Made by a program: the position numbers and the translations under genes. A stretch of 13,029 nt of DNA from an uncultured Gammaproteobacteria bacterium (GTDB lineage: Bacteria; Pseudomonadota; Gammaproteobacteria; Arenicellales; UBA868), in the NCBI GenBank assembly GCA_913051905.1, contig CAJXBY010000063.1, positions 1-13,029 on the forward strand. The letters run 5' to 3'. Shown here piece by piece: positions 1 to 7,870 of this stretch (position 1 is the stretch's first letter; each line of letters opens with the position of its first letter). The notes under the pieces are model-generated. The model was not told the DNA's origin, ran no database searches, and worked only from the letters and a program-made list of their open reading frames with translations.

Positions 1-543
1 AAGGCCGAAGACAACGGGGATGAAGGCACACGTTTTGGGTGGCATCAAGATGGTGGTTATAACACCGCGCCGAATGCGGGTGGTGCTTTAGTCCCCAACA
101 TGCCACACATCTCCTTATGGTGTGCACTCGACGACATGTCGAGAGACAACGGTGCGCTTCGAGTCATCCCGTTCAACAGAAACCCGGTAGATCACTCTAT
201 TGTGTACACTGCCCCACCACGTCCAGGGGTAGCTCACCAACCTATTTTTCGCCACCAACGAGTCACTGCAGAACAACAAAACATTAACAACCATATTGGC
301 GATGTATCTGCCTATTTTGGGAACGATGCAGGGGATATGATGGAGATCGGGGCCGGAAGCGTAGTTGTGTTTTCTGCGCTCACCCTTCACGGAAGTGGTC
401 TCAATTCCACTGAAAAACCACGACGCGCCTTAAATATTGCTTACTCGCAGTCCGTACTACCTGACAACGACGGTCAATATCCCTACATCGACTTTATCGT
501 AGATGGAAAGCTAACAGACGCCGCCGCAGCGCTGCGTAACTAG
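1..543 (+). CDS. Phytanoyl-CoA dioxygenase (PhyH)-like Fe(II)/2-oxoglutarate oxygenase, 5' end missing
   Basis: The frame is open from base 1 to the TAG at 541-543, so the window holds the last 180 codons and the true start lies upstream. The visible part carries the metal-binding signature of the PhyH family: W-H-Q-D at codons 14-17 gives the first His and the Asp of the iron triad, L-H-G-S at about codon 130 gives the distal His, and K-P-R-R about 10 residues later supplies the likely 2-oxoglutarate-binding Arg. The segment S-L-W-C-A-L-D-D followed by N-G-A-L-R-V-I-P is also typical of the family. Such enzymes hydroxylate small molecules or acyl-CoAs using Fe(II), O2 and 2-oxoglutarate. The substrate cannot be told from this fragment. 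A Met at 100 lies downstream of the HQD motif and is not the start. The gene stands apart from the housekeeping block. Confidence 0.85.
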   Translation, partial: KAEDNGDEGTRFGWHQDGGYNTAPNAGGALVPNMPHISLWCALDDMSRDNGALRVIPFNRNPVDHSIVYTAPPRPGVAHQPIFRHQRVTAEQQNINNHIGDVSAYFGNDAGDMMEIGAGSVVVFSALTLHGSGLNSTEKPRRALNIAYSQSVLPDNDGQYPYIDFIVDGKLTDAAAALRN

Positions 544-596
544 CGCAGCCTAATTCATAGCGCTGTGTCTTGGGAGATTACCGAAGGAGAATCGGC

Positions 597-728
597 GTGT
601 CTGATTTCAATGCATGTGGAGTATTACTGACTCAGCAATATCTGCTACCGCGACCGTTCACTATCATCATTGATTCATTAACAGTAAGTTCCGCGCGGAA
701 ACTTTGCTTGTCGCGGAATACCCTCTAA
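597..728 (+). CDS. Possible micro-ORF, 43 codons, unknown
   Basis: A GTG at 597 is preceded by AAGGAG at 584-589 with a 7-nt spacer, which is close to ideal for initiation. The frame then runs 43 codons to TAA at 726-728. The product starts M-S-D-F-N-A-C-G-V-L and has no domain I recognise. It follows the PhyH-like stop codon by 53 nt, so it could be read from the same mRNA. It may equally be the remnant of a lost gene whose start survived, or a chance ORF in an AT-rich spacer. The only real support is the Shine-Dalgarno sequence, hence the low confidence. Confidence 0.22.
   Translation: MSDFNACGVLLTQQYLLPRPFTIIIDSLTVSSARKLCLSRNTL
689..718. repeat. Perfect 12-bp palindrome with a repeated half-site
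   Basis: TTCCGCGCGGAA at 689-700 reads the same on both strands, and its right half-site CGCGGAA occurs again at 712-718. It lies inside the AT-rich spacer and stands out by its CG-rich core. A dimeric regulator site or a small hairpin are both possible. No flanking promoter supports either reading. Confidence 0.35.
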
Positions 729-918
729 TTCCTTCAATGATTGATGGTAAGGCACAGAATACGACAAAGATCGCAATGTCATCTACACCTAGACAGAGTG
801 GTGTCCAGTAACCCGTCAACTAACTCCAGAGCGTACGTGCGCTTACCCCAACTTCTTCGCTAAATTTTCTGCTCTAAGGTGCGTGTAACGCCTATGCCAA
901 TGTGTTATTCGTTGTAGA

Positions 919-1125
919 TCAAACGCCAACGACTTGCTTTGCGCATGGGCCTTTTTCGGTCTGACCGATTTCGAATTCAACGGCCTGGCCATCGCTCAAC
1001 GTTGCGTAGCCGCCACCTGCCTGAATGTCGGAATGATGAACAAACAGATCTTTACCACCATCTTCCGGAGTAATAAATCCGTAGCCCTTGTCTGCGCTAA
1101 ACCACTTTACTGTACCTTTCGTCAT
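919..1125 (-). CDS. CspA-family cold-shock protein, 68 aa
   Basis: This is a single OB-fold cold-shock domain of standard length (68 residues; the family is about 65-75). RNP1 is seen as K-G-Y-G-F-I at residues 13-18 and RNP2 as L-F-V-H-H at 27-31, after the usual M-T-K-G-T-V-K-W-F opening. The protein binds single-stranded nucleic acid in the cytoplasm and acts as an RNA chaperone or antiterminator. The ATG at 1123-1125 is the only start that keeps the first beta strand; AGGG a few bases upstream is a modest ribosome-binding site. A Lys-rich 56-aa gene lies 82 nt upstream on the same strand and may share its transcript. The sequence alone does not show whether expression is cold-induced, and the paralog (cspA, C, D, E) cannot be assigned. 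Confidence 0.95.
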   Translation of the reverse strand: MTKGTVKWFSADKGYGFITPEDGGKDLFVHHSDIQAGGGYATLSDGQAVEFEIGQTEKGPCAKQVVGV

Positions 1126-1207
1126 CTTACTTACCCTATTTTGTTTCGGTGAAATTATTGGAATCCCATATTGAAGTCACCGCTTCTAAATGGGAATCGA
1201 GAAATTG

Positions 1208-1378
1208 TCATACGTCTAGATCAGACGTCGGCGAGTTAATATTAGGTGTATTGTTGTCTGATTTGGATTGATCATTCCCGGCAGTCGCAGCCAGTTTCTT
1301 TAGGCGTTTTTCTTCTTTCTTCTTCTTTTTGGCGAGCTCTTTTTGGCGCTTTGCAAACGTATAGTTGGGTCTTCCCAT
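1208..1378 (-). CDS. Small Lys-rich protein, 56 aa, function unknown
   Basis: I translated this gene by hand. ATG at 1376-1378 opens 56 codons ending in TGA at 1208-1210. The start is supported by GAGG (complement of 1386-1389) with a 7-nt spacer. The N-terminus is M-G-R-P-N-Y-T-F-A-K-R-Q-K-E-L, followed by a highly basic stretch with a K-K-K-K-K-E-E-K-R core (residues about 17-28), probably one charged helix. The tail from about residue 34 is polar, rich in Asn, Ser and Asp, and looks disordered. From memory, short proteins beginning [GA]-R-P-N-Y-x-F-x-K-R-Q-K-E are widespread, uncharacterised proteobacterial hypotheticals. No enzyme motif or membrane segment is present. The charge pattern would suit RNA or ribosome binding, which is inference. 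It sits just upstream of the cold-shock gene on the same strand. Confidence 0.75.
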   Translation of the reverse strand: MGRPNYTFAKRQKELAKKKKKEEKRLKKLAATAGNDQSKSDNNTPNINSPTSDLDV

Positions 1379-1691
1379 ATTGTAGCCTCATATTAAGTTG
1401 TTAAGTGGTTAACGTCAGCATGTAGTGTCAGATCTGAAGAATTGTACTGCGTCAGCCCCAGTTGGACAGAATAGCCTGATTGCCTGAGAGTCAGTTGTAG
1501 CTCATCGTTAACTCAAAGAGGAAACGATGATGACTAAGCAAATAAGCGTAGAAAAGACTATTGGAGACATCCGCAGCGCCATCCGGCGCTATTATTCTGC
1601 GTTGTCGATAGCCTTCCTAGTCGAAAGGTTCTCTTTTCTGGCCGGTTTGCCATCACGGATATTGGTTAGGTGTTGAATGGAGAATTTAGAA
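1379..1691. other. Spacer of 313 nt upstream of the small Lys-rich gene and downstream of tRNA-Pro
   Basis: On the minus strand this must hold the promoter of the small-protein/cold-shock pair. TACAAT (complement of about 1444-1449) is a fair -10 hexamer, but no matching -35 is clear. On the plus strand it holds a 49-codon ORF with a good ribosome-binding site (1527-1676, listed separately). I found no obvious intrinsic terminator for the ispB/tRNA-Pro transcript that enters from the right. Confidence 0.5.
1527..1676 (+). CDS. Possible micro-ORF, 49 codons, basic helix; perhaps DUF1127-like
   Basis: Tandem ATGs at 1527 and 1530 follow AGAGG with a spacer of about 5-8 nt, and the frame runs to TGA at 1674-1676. 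The product begins M-M-T-K-Q-I-S-V-E-K and contains I-R-S-A-I-R-R-Y-Y-S-A-L, a basic amphipathic helix. That pattern recalls the N-terminal half of small Arg-rich DUF1127 proteins. The usual C-terminal D-R-x-L-x-D-I-G element is not in this frame, though T-D-I-G followed directly by a stop appears in another frame near 1656-1670. It could be a frameshifted relic, a genuine micro-protein, or chance. It converges on tRNA-Pro, stopping 15 nt before the tRNA 3' end. Confidence 0.35.
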   Translation: MMTKQISVEKTIGDIRSAIRRYYSALSIAFLVERFSFLAGLPSRILVRC

Positions 1692-1768
1692 TGGTCGGGG
1701 TGAGAGGATTTGAACCTCCGGCCCCTGCCTCCCGAAGACAGTGCTCTACCAGGCTGAGCTACACCCCG
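1692..1768 (-). tRNA. tRNA-Pro (anticodon CGG), CCA encoded
   Basis: The minus strand folds as a 77-nt tRNA. The acceptor strands CGGGGTG and CACCCCG pair fully. The D-arm reads GCTCAGCCTGGTAGAGC, the anticodon stem CTGTC/GGCAG closes the loop TTCGGGA (anticodon CGG, reading CCG), and the T-arm contains GGTTCAAATCC. The 3' ACCA is in the DNA. It lies 42 nt downstream of ispB on the same strand and may be processed from ispB readthrough or have its own promoter within the ispB end. I saw no convincing promoter pair. Confidence 0.97.
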
Positions 1769-1810
1769 ACTGCAAGACGGATATCAGGAGAAATGCCTGG
1801 CTGCATCTAC

Positions 1811-2845
1811 TCAGTGAGTTCGGGAAACCGCAAAATCAGCCAGATAGGAAAGGGCGTCTCGATAATCCGATGGTGGCAGGACTTGAAGAGCTTGCTTGGC
1901 ATACTCCGCATGTTGTCGTGCACGATGCGAAGTGTACGCAAGAGCATCAGTCGATTCAATGACTCTTTGTATGTCCCCGAGCCTTTCACGTTCCCCCGTC
2001 TTGATTGCCCTCCGAATCATGATTTGATCCTCGGAATTGGCCTGTTGCAAGGCATGTATGAGCGGAAGGGTGATCTTGCCATCGGCCAAGTCGTCGCCGG
2101 CATTCTTACCAAGTTCGTCTGTGTCAGGCCGGTAATCGAGTTCGTCGTCAACGATCTGGAACGAAATTCCGATATTCAGTCCAAATTCCGCCAGGGCAAT
2201 TTCAGTGGCAGGTCCCGCCTCGGCGAGTACCGCACCCAACTGGGCTGATGATTCGAAAAGCTTGGCTGTTTTCCGGGTTATGGTATCGAGGTATTGTTCT
2301 TCGGTGATGTCTGGAGAGTGGGAGTTTAGGAGCTGTAAAACCTCGCCCTCGGCGATCGAATTGGTTGTCTTGGCCATGATTTCCATGACCCGCATCCGAT
2401 CGACGGCGACCATCATCTCGAAGGCCCTGGAATAAAGAAAATCTCCGACCAGCACGCTTGCAGCATTGCCCCAGATTGCGTTGGCGGTATCCTGGCCACG
2501 GCGAAGATCGGACTTATCCACAACATCATCGTGCAGAAGCGTTGCAGTATGGATAAATTCGATGACAACGCCGAGATCAATATGTGCGCTGCCGTTGTAA
2601 CCCAACGCCCGGGCGCCAAGTAACAGGGTCAGCGGCCGGAGTCGCTTGCCGCCCGCTTCGATGATATAAGAGCCGATCGTCCGGATCAGAGCGACATCGG
2701 ACCGCATCTGAGTTTCTATGTGTCGATTGATCCCAGCCAGGTCATCCTTGACGAGACCGGTCATAGTCTCAAGACCTGTTGATACCGCAACACTGGTATT
2801 GTTGCGCCGTCGTGCGTCTGGGTTTAGCTGGGTTATTTTCGCCAT
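1811..2845 (-). CDS. ispB: Octaprenyl (long-chain polyprenyl) diphosphate synthase
   Basis: This all-alpha trans-polyprenyl synthase condenses FPP with several IPP units to make the side chain of ubiquinone. Both Asp-rich Mg/diphosphate sites are intact: L-L-H-D-D-V-V-D (DDVVD at 106-110) and Q-I-V-D-D-E-L-D-Y (DDELD at 233-237). G-G-K-R-L-R-P at 65-71 and G-K-N-A-G-D-D-L at 246-253 are hallmark segments. The first Met gives 344 aa, about 20 more than E. coli IspB. Met28 (M-T-G-L-V-K-D-D-L-A-G-I-N) aligns better with the usual N-terminus, and neither start has a strong Shine-Dalgarno sequence. The gene diverges from rplU, as in many gammaproteobacteria. Chain length (C40 or other) cannot be read from the sequence. 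tRNA-Pro follows on the same strand. Confidence 0.95.
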   Translation of the reverse strand: MAKITQLNPDARRRNNTSVAVSTGLETMTGLVKDDLAGINRHIETQMRSDVALIRTIGSYIIEAGGKRLRPLTLLLGARALGYNGSAHIDLGVVIEFIHTATLLHDDVVDKSDLRRGQDTANAIWGNAASVLVGDFLYSRAFEMMVAVDRMRVMEIMAKTTNSIAEGEVLQLLNSHSPDITEEQYLDTITRKTAKLFESSAQLGAVLAEAGPATEIALAEFGLNIGISFQIVDDELDYRPDTDELGKNAGDDLADGKITLPLIHALQQANSEDQIMIRRAIKTGERERLGDIQRVIESTDALAYTSHRARQHAEYAKQALQVLPPSDYRDALSYLADFAVSRTH

Positions 2846-2860
2846 TGTTACCAGGTTAAG

Positions 2861-2886
2861 GCGGTGCCGTAATGAATCAGCACCGC
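2861..2886. repeat. Inverted repeat just upstream of the ispB start
   Basis: GCGGTGC at 2861-2867 and GCACCGC at 2880-2886 are perfect 7-bp inverted arms around a 12-nt spacer. The nearer arm is 15 nt from the longer ispB start codon. In the ispB mRNA leader it would form a hairpin next to the initiation site; as DNA it could be an operator half-site pair. It also ends 7 nt before the rplU -35 box. Function is inference. Confidence 0.45.
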
Positions 2887-2893
2887 GCGAGAA

Positions 2894-2922
2894 TTGACCC
2901 GTCGAGGCCTTTCAAATAGAAT
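2894..2922 (+). promoter_or_regulatory. sigma70-type promoter for rplU-rpmA
   Basis: TTGACC (2894-2899) and TAGAAT (2917-2922) are separated by exactly 17 bp and match the -35 and -10 consensus at 5 of 6 positions each. Transcription would start near 2929, giving a leader of about 65 nt before rplU. This is the strongest promoter-like pair I see in the window and fits a highly expressed ribosomal-protein operon. Confidence 0.75.
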
Positions 2923-2994
2923 TCCGCGCCCCGTCATTGGTCTGTGTTGGGATAGGTCGGAGATACTGCCGTAATTCCGCAGGAGAAACAACAG

Positions 2995-3306
2995 ATGTAT
3001 GCAATCATAAAGACCGGTGGCAAGCAGCATCGACTCGGTATTGGCGACAGTGTGAAGGTTGAAAAACTACCGGGATCGAAGGGCGATGTTATCGAGTTGC
3101 CTGAGGTGCTGATGATTGCGGACGGTGATGATGTCAAGATTGGCACACCCACTCTCCCGGAAAGTTCAGTCAAGGCAGAAATCGTCGGTCACGGGCGGGA
3201 CAAAAAAATTCGGGTTTTCAAGATGAAACGCCGAAAGAAATATCGCCGAACGCTCGGTCATAGACAGGCGTTCACGCAGCTGAAGATCACCGAGATCAGC
3301 GGCTGA
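2995..3306 (+). CDS. rplU: 50S ribosomal protein L21
   Basis: Full-length L21 (103 aa, same as E. coli). It opens M-Y-A-I-I-K-T-G-G-K-Q-H-R, the standard family start. The basic C-terminal segment K-M-K-R-R-K-K-Y-R-R-T-L-G-H-R-Q is the 23S rRNA-binding part. AGGAG lies about 10 nt upstream of the ATG, and a strong promoter lies about 75 nt upstream. L21 is a primary rRNA-binding protein of the large subunit. It is followed by rpmA after 30 nt, the near-universal L21-L27 pairing. Confidence 0.98.
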   Translation: MYAIIKTGGKQHRLGIGDSVKVEKLPGSKGDVIELPEVLMIADGDDVKIGTPTLPESSVKAEIVGHGRDKKIRVFKMKRRKKYRRTLGHRQAFTQLKITEISG

Positions 3307-3336
3307 ACCTCCAGATCACTGCAAAAGGTGGCATAA

Positions 3337-3597
3337 ATGGCGCATAAAAAAGCAGGTGGTAGTTCCAGAAACGGAAGAGATTCAGAATCCAAAAGACTGG
3401 GTGTCAAGCGCTACGCCGGGGAATCTGTGCGGGCTGGGAATATCCTTGTTCGGCAACGAGGCAGCACATTCCATCCGGGCCGTAACGTGGGCATGGGACG
3501 TGATTTCACCCTGTTTGCGAAGTCTGAAGGTACGATAAAATTTGAAGTTAAGGGGCCGAAGAGCCGCAAGACCGTGAGTGTGCTTGAAGAGAGTTAA
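3337..3597 (+). CDS. rpmA: 50S ribosomal protein L27
   Basis: 86 aa, standard length. The N-terminus [10 protein letters not shown] is the flexible tail that reaches the peptidyl-transferase centre; there is no Firmicutes-type cleavable extension. The core [12 protein letters not shown] and F-H-P-G-x-N-V-G-M-G-R-D are intact. AAAGGTGG (about 3323-3331) provides the ribosome-binding site. It is co-transcribed with rplU and closed by an intrinsic terminator 27 nt after the stop. Confidence 0.98.
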   Translation: MAHKKAGGSSRNGRDSESKRLGVKRYAGESVRAGNILVRQRGSTFHPGRNVGMGRDFTLFAKSEGTIKFEVKGPKSRKTVSVLEES

Positions 3598-3624
3598 TCG
3601 GCTGTTACTACGATCCTCGGTCGC

Positions 3625-3650
3625 GCCCCGCCACATGAGCGGGGCTTTTT
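3625..3650 (+). terminator. Intrinsic terminator between rpmA and obgE
   Basis: GCCCCGC (3625-3631) pairs perfectly with GCGGGGC (3639-3645) around a 7-nt loop and is followed at once by TTTTT (3646-3650). This is a classical Rho-independent terminator. Only 33 nt remain before the obgE ATG and I see no good promoter in them, so obgE probably depends on readthrough. That would lower obgE and proB relative to the ribosomal proteins. Confidence 0.88.
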
Positions 3651-3656
3651 GTATAG

Positions 3657-5811
<2,155 letters not shown>

Positions 5812-5844
5812 TTGCTTGAGGAAGGCTGGTGAATAATCCGGAGT

Positions 5845-6111
5845 TCAGCCCGCGGCGGCCTTCAAACGCTTGTTCAGACGGCTTTTAAGACGGGCGGCTT
5901 TGTTGCTGTGTTCGAGTCCTTTGCGAACGGCGCGGTCAATCTGGCAGACTGCGCTCCGATAGTTCTGCTCGGCCTTTTTGGTGTCCTCAGCATCCAGCGA
6001 CTTAAGGAAGGTTTTGACACTCGTGCGCATCGAAGAGCGCTGCGACATGTTTCGGGCGCGTCGGAGTACGGCTTGTCGGGCGCGTTTAGCGGCCTGTGAA
6101 GTATTGGCCAA
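5845..6111 (-). CDS. rpsT: 30S ribosomal protein S20, TTG start
   Basis: The 88-aa S20 reads M(TTG)-A-N-T-S-Q-A-A-K-R-A-R-Q and includes Q-R-S-S-M-R-T and the C-terminal K-G-L-x-H-x-N-K-A-A-R-L-K-S-R-L. This matches the all-helical 16S rRNA-binding protein of about 87 aa. The open frame continues upstream to an ATG at 6351, but that adds 80 residues with no S20 similarity and crosses the promoter. The TTG at 6109-6111 gives the correct length and N-terminus. E. coli rpsT also uses UUG, a feature tied to its weak, autoregulated initiation; the same logic is inferred here. GCGGGG about 8 nt upstream is at best a fair ribosome-binding site. rpsT converges with proB and diverges from murJ. Confidence 0.95.
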   Translation of the reverse strand: MANTSQAAKRARQAVLRRARNMSQRSSMRTSVKTFLKSLDAEDTKKAEQNYRSAVCQIDRAVRKGLEHSNKAARLKSRLNKRLKAAAG

Positions 6112-6151
6112 TCTGGAACCCCGCTCGAGTGGGTCTGAAAAAAGATGCGCA

Positions 6152-6180
6152 AGTATCTTCAGATAGGGGGTCTTTGTCAA
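6152..6180 (-). promoter_or_regulatory. sigma70-type promoter for rpsT
   Basis: On the minus strand TTGACA (6175-6180, a perfect -35) is followed after exactly 17 bp by GATACT (6152-6157, 4 of 6 to TATAAT). Transcription would begin near 6145, leaving a leader of about 34 nt before the TTG start. Position and strength fit a ribosomal-protein gene and support the short S20 reading frame. Confidence 0.7.
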
Positions 6181-6198
6181 TGAGCCCCTTAGGTATAA

Positions 6199-6225
6199 CG
6201 GAGTCGGCTCCTGTAGCCGACTCCG
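6199..6225. repeat. Perfect 11-bp hairpin in the rpsT/murJ divergent region
   Basis: CGGAGTCGGCT (6199-6209) pairs without mismatch with AGCCGACTCCG (6215-6225) around the 5-nt loop CCTGT. Neither strand has a T-run after it, so it is not a standard intrinsic terminator. TATAAC at 6194-6199 abuts its left arm and could be a murJ -10 box, though no -35 sits at the right distance. If so, the murJ mRNA would begin within or just before the hairpin. A DNA operator or a 5' mRNA stabiliser are both possible. Confidence 0.7.
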
Positions 6226-6268
6226 GTATTGATTCAGCGTCTCGCCGGCGTTCAACAGATTAGGGTCT

Positions 6269-7870
6269 ATGTCGCAGAAACTCCTGAAATCCACCTCGAC
6301 TGTGGGTGGAATGACACTGGTTTCTCGGATTACGGGACTTGTGCGTGACATCGCGTTTGCACAGTTTCTGGGCAGCGGTCTGATTGCTGATGCCTTTTTT
6401 GTTGCTTTCAGGGTTCCGAACTTTTTCCGTAGAATTTTTGCCGAAGGCGCGTTTTCAGCTGGGTTCGTTCCCGTCTACGCGGAATTCGAAACGAAGTATT
6501 CAGAAAATCAGGTGAGAATCTTTCTGGATCTGATGGCGGGTCGGCTCGGTGTCATCCTGCTGGGTGTCACGGCGTTGGGCGTGGCTGGCGCTCCGTTTCT
6601 GGTGTCGCTGATTGCGCCGGGTTTCGCCGACAGTACGGAAAAATACCAGGCGACTGTGGACGCGTTGCGCTTCACTTTCCCTTACCTTTTCTTTGTCTCA
6701 CTGGTGGCCATGGCCGGCGCCATACTCAACACCCGGGATCGCTTTGCTGTGCCTGCGGTCACGCCGGTGATCCTGAATTTTTGTCTGATCGGTGCCGTGT
6801 TCGGGTTGCTTCCGGTCATGGCCAACGGGGCCGTCGCTTTGGGCATTGGCGTTCTGGTAGCAGGCTTCTTGCAACTGGGTTTTCAACTCCCGTTCTTGCG
6901 AATTGAACGTCGCCTGCCACGTCCCAGGGTCGCTGCTGAAGGTGAACGCGGGAGAATAGGATCGGCCGGAGTGAGTCGGGTGTTCACCCTTATGCTACCG
7001 GCTCTGTTCGGTGTATCCGTGGCTCAGATCAATCTGCTGGTTAATACGATTCTGGCTTCATTTCTAGTGACCGGAAGTGTTTCCTGGCTCTACTACTCTG
7101 ACCGTCTGATGGAGTTTCCACTCGGAGTTTTCGGAATCGCACTTGCGACGGTGATTCTGCCAACTCTGTCGAGACAGGTTGCGGAAAATTCTACCGGGCC
7201 CTACTTTCGGACGATTGACTGGGCTTTAGGTCTGGTGATGATTGTGACGATACCGGCTATGGTTGGACTGGCCGCTCTGGCCTATCCCCTAATGGTCGTC
7301 CTTTTTCACTACGGCGCCTTCTCCGAACACGATGCGTCGATGGCATCGTACAGCCTAATGGCGTTTTGCCCGGGACTGATCGGATTTGTGGTCGTCAAGG
7401 TGCTCGCGCCCGGATTCTACGCCCGCAAAGACACCCGCACGCCGGTCCGTGTCGCTATGGTTGCGATGTTGGTCAATGTGTTGGCAGCCGCGGTGTTCAC
7501 GCTGGTGTTCAAGTTCGGTCACGTCGGCCTCGCGCTGGCAACATCGCTATCGGGACTAATCAACGCCCTGCTGCTTTACTATTACTTCGTCAGGGAAACC
7601 GGATATCGATCAGGGATGGCAGATAATCATCGTAGTAGAGGATCTTCATGGGGCGGGTTTATGGCGAGGATCGTGCTTGCATCCGTGGTTATGGCCGTCG
7701 TGCTCCTTCAGGCAACCGATGATCCTCAGGCATGGACTTCAAAGGCAGTCATTGATAGGGTTCTTTGGCTGATGATGTGGATCGGCCTGGGGTCGGGGGT
7801 CTATTTTGTATGTCTGTATCTTCTGGGTATCCGATTTGATGATTTCAGCAGACCGGCAGATCGTGGATAG
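6269..7870 (+). CDS. murJ: Lipid II flippase MurJ (MviN)
   Basis: This 533-aa polytopic inner-membrane protein of the MOP superfamily moves lipid II across the membrane for peptidoglycan synthesis. Hydrophobic segments recur through the whole length, consistent with about 14 helices. Conserved charged residues are present: S-R-I-T-G-L-V-R-D at 19-27 (R20 and R26), A-D-A-F-F-V-A-F at 40-47, R-R-I-F-A-E-G-A-F at 54-62, and Y-Y-S-D-R-L-M-E-F-P in the middle, the family's signature loop. It is slightly longer than E. coli MurJ (511 aa). The ATG at 6269 keeps the normal N-terminal K-L-L-K-S; AGGG sits 3-4 nt upstream, which is short spacing. It is the first gene of the plus-strand run to ispH, and its stop codon directly abuts the next ATG. 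Confidence 0.97.
   Translation: MSQKLLKSTSTVGGMTLVSRITGLVRDIAFAQFLGSGLIADAFFVAFRVPNFFRRIFAEGAFSAGFVPVYAEFETKYSENQVRIFLDLMAGRLGVILLGVTALGVAGAPFLVSLIAPGFADSTEKYQATVDALRFTFPYLFFVSLVAMAGAILNTRDRFAVPAVTPVILNFCLIGAVFGLLPVMANGAVALGIGVLVAGFLQLGFQLPFLRIERRLPRPRVAAEGERGRIGSAGVSRVFTLMLPALFGVSVAQINLLVNTILASFLVTGSVSWLYYSDRLMEFPLGVFGIALATVILPTLSRQVAENSTGPYFRTIDWALGLVMIVTIPAMVGLAALAYPLMVVLFHYGAFSEHDASMASYSLMAFCPGLIGFVVVKVLAPGFYARKDTRTPVRVAMVAMLVNVLAAAVFTLVFKFGHVGLALATSLSGLINALLLYYYFVRETGYRSGMADNHRSRGSSWGGFMARIVLASVVMAVVLLQATDDPQAWTSKAVIDRVLWLMMWIGLGSGVYFVCLYLLGIRFDDFSRPADRG

Larger units (their letters stand above)
544..918. other. Intergenic spacer, 375 nt, AT-rich, no recognisable gene
   Basis: This stretch lies between the PhyH-like gene and the end of the cold-shock gene, which converge on it. 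Stops are frequent in all frames. Two things stand out: a 43-codon GTG-started ORF with a good Shine-Dalgarno sequence (597-728, listed separately) and a perfect 12-bp palindrome, TTCCGCGCGGAA, at 689-700, whose right half recurs as CGCGGAA at 712-718. I see no tRNA, no clear terminator and no promoter pair that I would defend. Confidence 0.6.

Noticed and set aside
1670..2248. 192-codon plus-strand ORF containing V-R-G-F-E-P-P-A-P
   Set aside because: Its start is the antisense of tRNA-Pro, a well-known source of false R-G-F-E-P-P proteins, and the rest is antisense to ispB.
5812..5844. Bidirectional terminator between proB and rpsT
   Set aside because: The 33-nt gap shows no stable stem with flanking A/T runs.
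6112..6351. 80-codon extension of S20 from an ATG at 6351
   Set aside because: It runs across the rpsT promoter and into murJ in antisense and has no S20 similarity; the TTG start fits length and family.
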